Origin: Macrostomum hystrix
Lineage: Eukaryota > Platyhelminthes > Macrostomidae
DNA length: 64,000 bases
Assembly (NCBI GenBank): GCA_950097015.1
Contig: CATNEN010000005.1
Coordinates: forward strand, 4,517,501-4,581,500
Direction of reading: 5' to 3'
Shown here: one piece after another, positions 62,460 to 64,000 of the stretch
Layout: every line of letters starts with the position of its first letter
Position numbering within the stretch: position 1 is the stretch's first letter
Program-made: the position numbers and the translations under genes
The notes under the pieces: generated by a model
What the model was told of the DNA's origin: nothing
Databases searched by the model: none
Seen by the model: the letters and a program-made list of their open reading frames with translations, nothing else

Positions 62460-64000
62460 ACAGAATCGATATGTTGATTGGAGTTATGGAGTTTTTTGTA
62501 CTGCGCAATCATTGACATTAAACCTGAAGATTCTTTCAGTCAATAGTTGATTTTTTGCTCCGTTATTATTGTAGATCAACTTATTTTCGTTTATTTCGTG
62601 AGGAAATAATTTTGAACTGAATTAATTAGTGTTACGTCATACTTCCGTTATTTTTATCGTTTTTAACAAGATTTAGTTTGCCAGTTTGTTAGAATCTCGG
62701 CCTAATATACTTCTTTCTATTTTTTTCCCAATTATTCAGTGTACATAAGTGTTTCAGTTATTTTTTATGTCAAAGTCAAATTCGCAATCTGTTTCATTGT
62801 CGTTGAAATAAATTTGTTCACAGAAAATTTTCGATTAATATATATATAAAATAGTTGATTTTCAAATCTCATTTTCTTTGAGTAATTCATGTGACTATCA
62901 AAGAGCTAAAACTGATTTCATATCTTTATTCAATAGTTTGAGTTTGACCTCGCTTATCTTTTTCAAAGATACGATGAGAAAGTTCAGAAATTAGCAGTCA
63001 ATTCTCAGTTCAATGTTCGCGCTGCGATAAGAAACGCCATGTTTAAAGACTAAAAACGTTCTTAGGTTTGTTTTTGTAATCTAATTTTAATTTAATAATT
63101 TATTTAATTTCGCATTCTAGACAAGTCTGCGTTTTTCTTCTATTTTCAGTTGAATTTCTCGGCTAAAGCGAACTCATAGCTAGCTATAGGTAGTTTGAGT
63201 ATAACATATATGAAATACTGGTACTCTATGCACTTGAATCGCCTACTCTGTCTCTGAAACACTCGGCGCTGGTTCTATCTGTGCGCATTGTATACGTGTG
63301 TGTGTGTGTGTGTGCGCGCGCGTTCATTCTATTTCACTAGCTCACAATCTATTCGGTTCAATTTTATTTCTGTTGCCAGAGTAAACTTAAATTTGTCTGG
63401 GCTTTATCGTCTCTATATATCATTATTTGTTCACTGCAGCACCTTGGTTCACCTGCTCGTCTAATGCCCCTTAGCCTTCTGCCTTTGTCTAAATTTTTAA
63501 CAATCTATCTTTTAAATTAGTTCATTTCAAGGTCTTCTGTCACAGTTTAAGAAAGCGTCATTAATTGAGCAGTCGAGAAACTATCAAGTAATATTGTAGC
63601 TTAGGTAGCTTAAGTTTAACAAAAGTTGAACTTTGCACTATTTTTTCTAGTTTTCTTTTATGCCCTATTTATTTAGTCACATGTGCCAATTATGTGAAAA
63701 CGAGTTGATTGGCTGATAAATAGTCAAATGTCTGTGGCATGAGTCATTGGCAGTAGTCGGGTTTAGACTAGCAAACGCATAGCGTTGCGATTCGGTTTCG
63801 ACTGGTAGTACGTATAAAGAAAGAAATCTTTGCTTCTAGAGCGTGTTGATTTCAAGTTTAACCAATAATGTCACTTTTCGCTTGCGGTAGACCTCTGTCT
63901 CTCTTTTAAATATGGTAGTTTGCATGTTGACTTTAACTGCGTACATTTATTGCGCGCATTGATTCGCCGGTACTTCTTCAAGGTGCGCAGCTGTCTCTCT
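62460..64000. other. ATRAID 3' region and downstream DNA, no further gene seen
   Basis: AATAAA at 62807-62812 may end the ATRAID transcript. Nothing else is recognised besides a microsatellite. Confidence 0.5.
63296..63322. repeat. GT/GC dinucleotide microsatellite
   Basis: A run of GT followed by a run of GC, alternating purine-pyrimidine throughout. Confidence 0.95.

Overview
The window is nuclear DNA from an animal, most likely an invertebrate bilaterian. The evidence is eight intron-containing or single-exon genes whose products are metazoan or ciliated-metazoan proteins, GT-AG introns, an AT-rich background, tRNA-derived SINEs, Penelope-like and piggyBac elements, and very abundant minisatellites. 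I cannot name the species. Exon limits were set by hand from conserved protein blocks plus GT/AG sites, and reading-frame phase closes across every listed junction.

Layout: 1-2210 is a 26-bp satellite and a 36-bp minisatellite. Then come four minus-strand genes in a row: mitochondrial methionyl-tRNA synthetase MARS2 (2261-6052), gamma-type syntrophin (7280-10305), a DCAF15-like CUL4 substrate receptor (12096-26334, with a 9.3-kb intron full of transposon debris) and TTC14 (27610-36661, 5' end incomplete). After a 4.2-kb spacer with two MITE-like elements, the strand switches: TOM1-type VHS-GAT adaptor (40870-43106, plus) and CFAP418 (46213-46806, plus, single exon). Then come a large CT-rich minisatellite, the 26S proteasome ATPase PSMC3/Rpt5 (50315-57289, minus), an AT-rich spacer, and ATRAID (61061-62452, plus). 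The last 1.5 kb shows no gene.

The genes do not form a pathway; they are ordinary housekeeping, trafficking, ciliary and cytoskeletal genes. The striking property is the non-coding DNA. Most introns longer than about 250 bp and most intergenic gaps carry their own tandem array with a 16-46 bp unit. Several arrays at distant sites share a core (CCAATCAGA; a 16-mer around CTCCCGTGTCT; a 30-mer), so related units have been dispersed or exchanged. The 9.3-kb DCAF15-like intron holds Penelope-like remnants with GIY-YIG endonuclease fragments, a decayed piggyBac transposase and a 1.1-kb minisatellite. I found no convincing unknown gene system. The best candidates for something under-described are the dispersed minisatellite families, the two SINE families and the two MITE-like elements beside TOM1.
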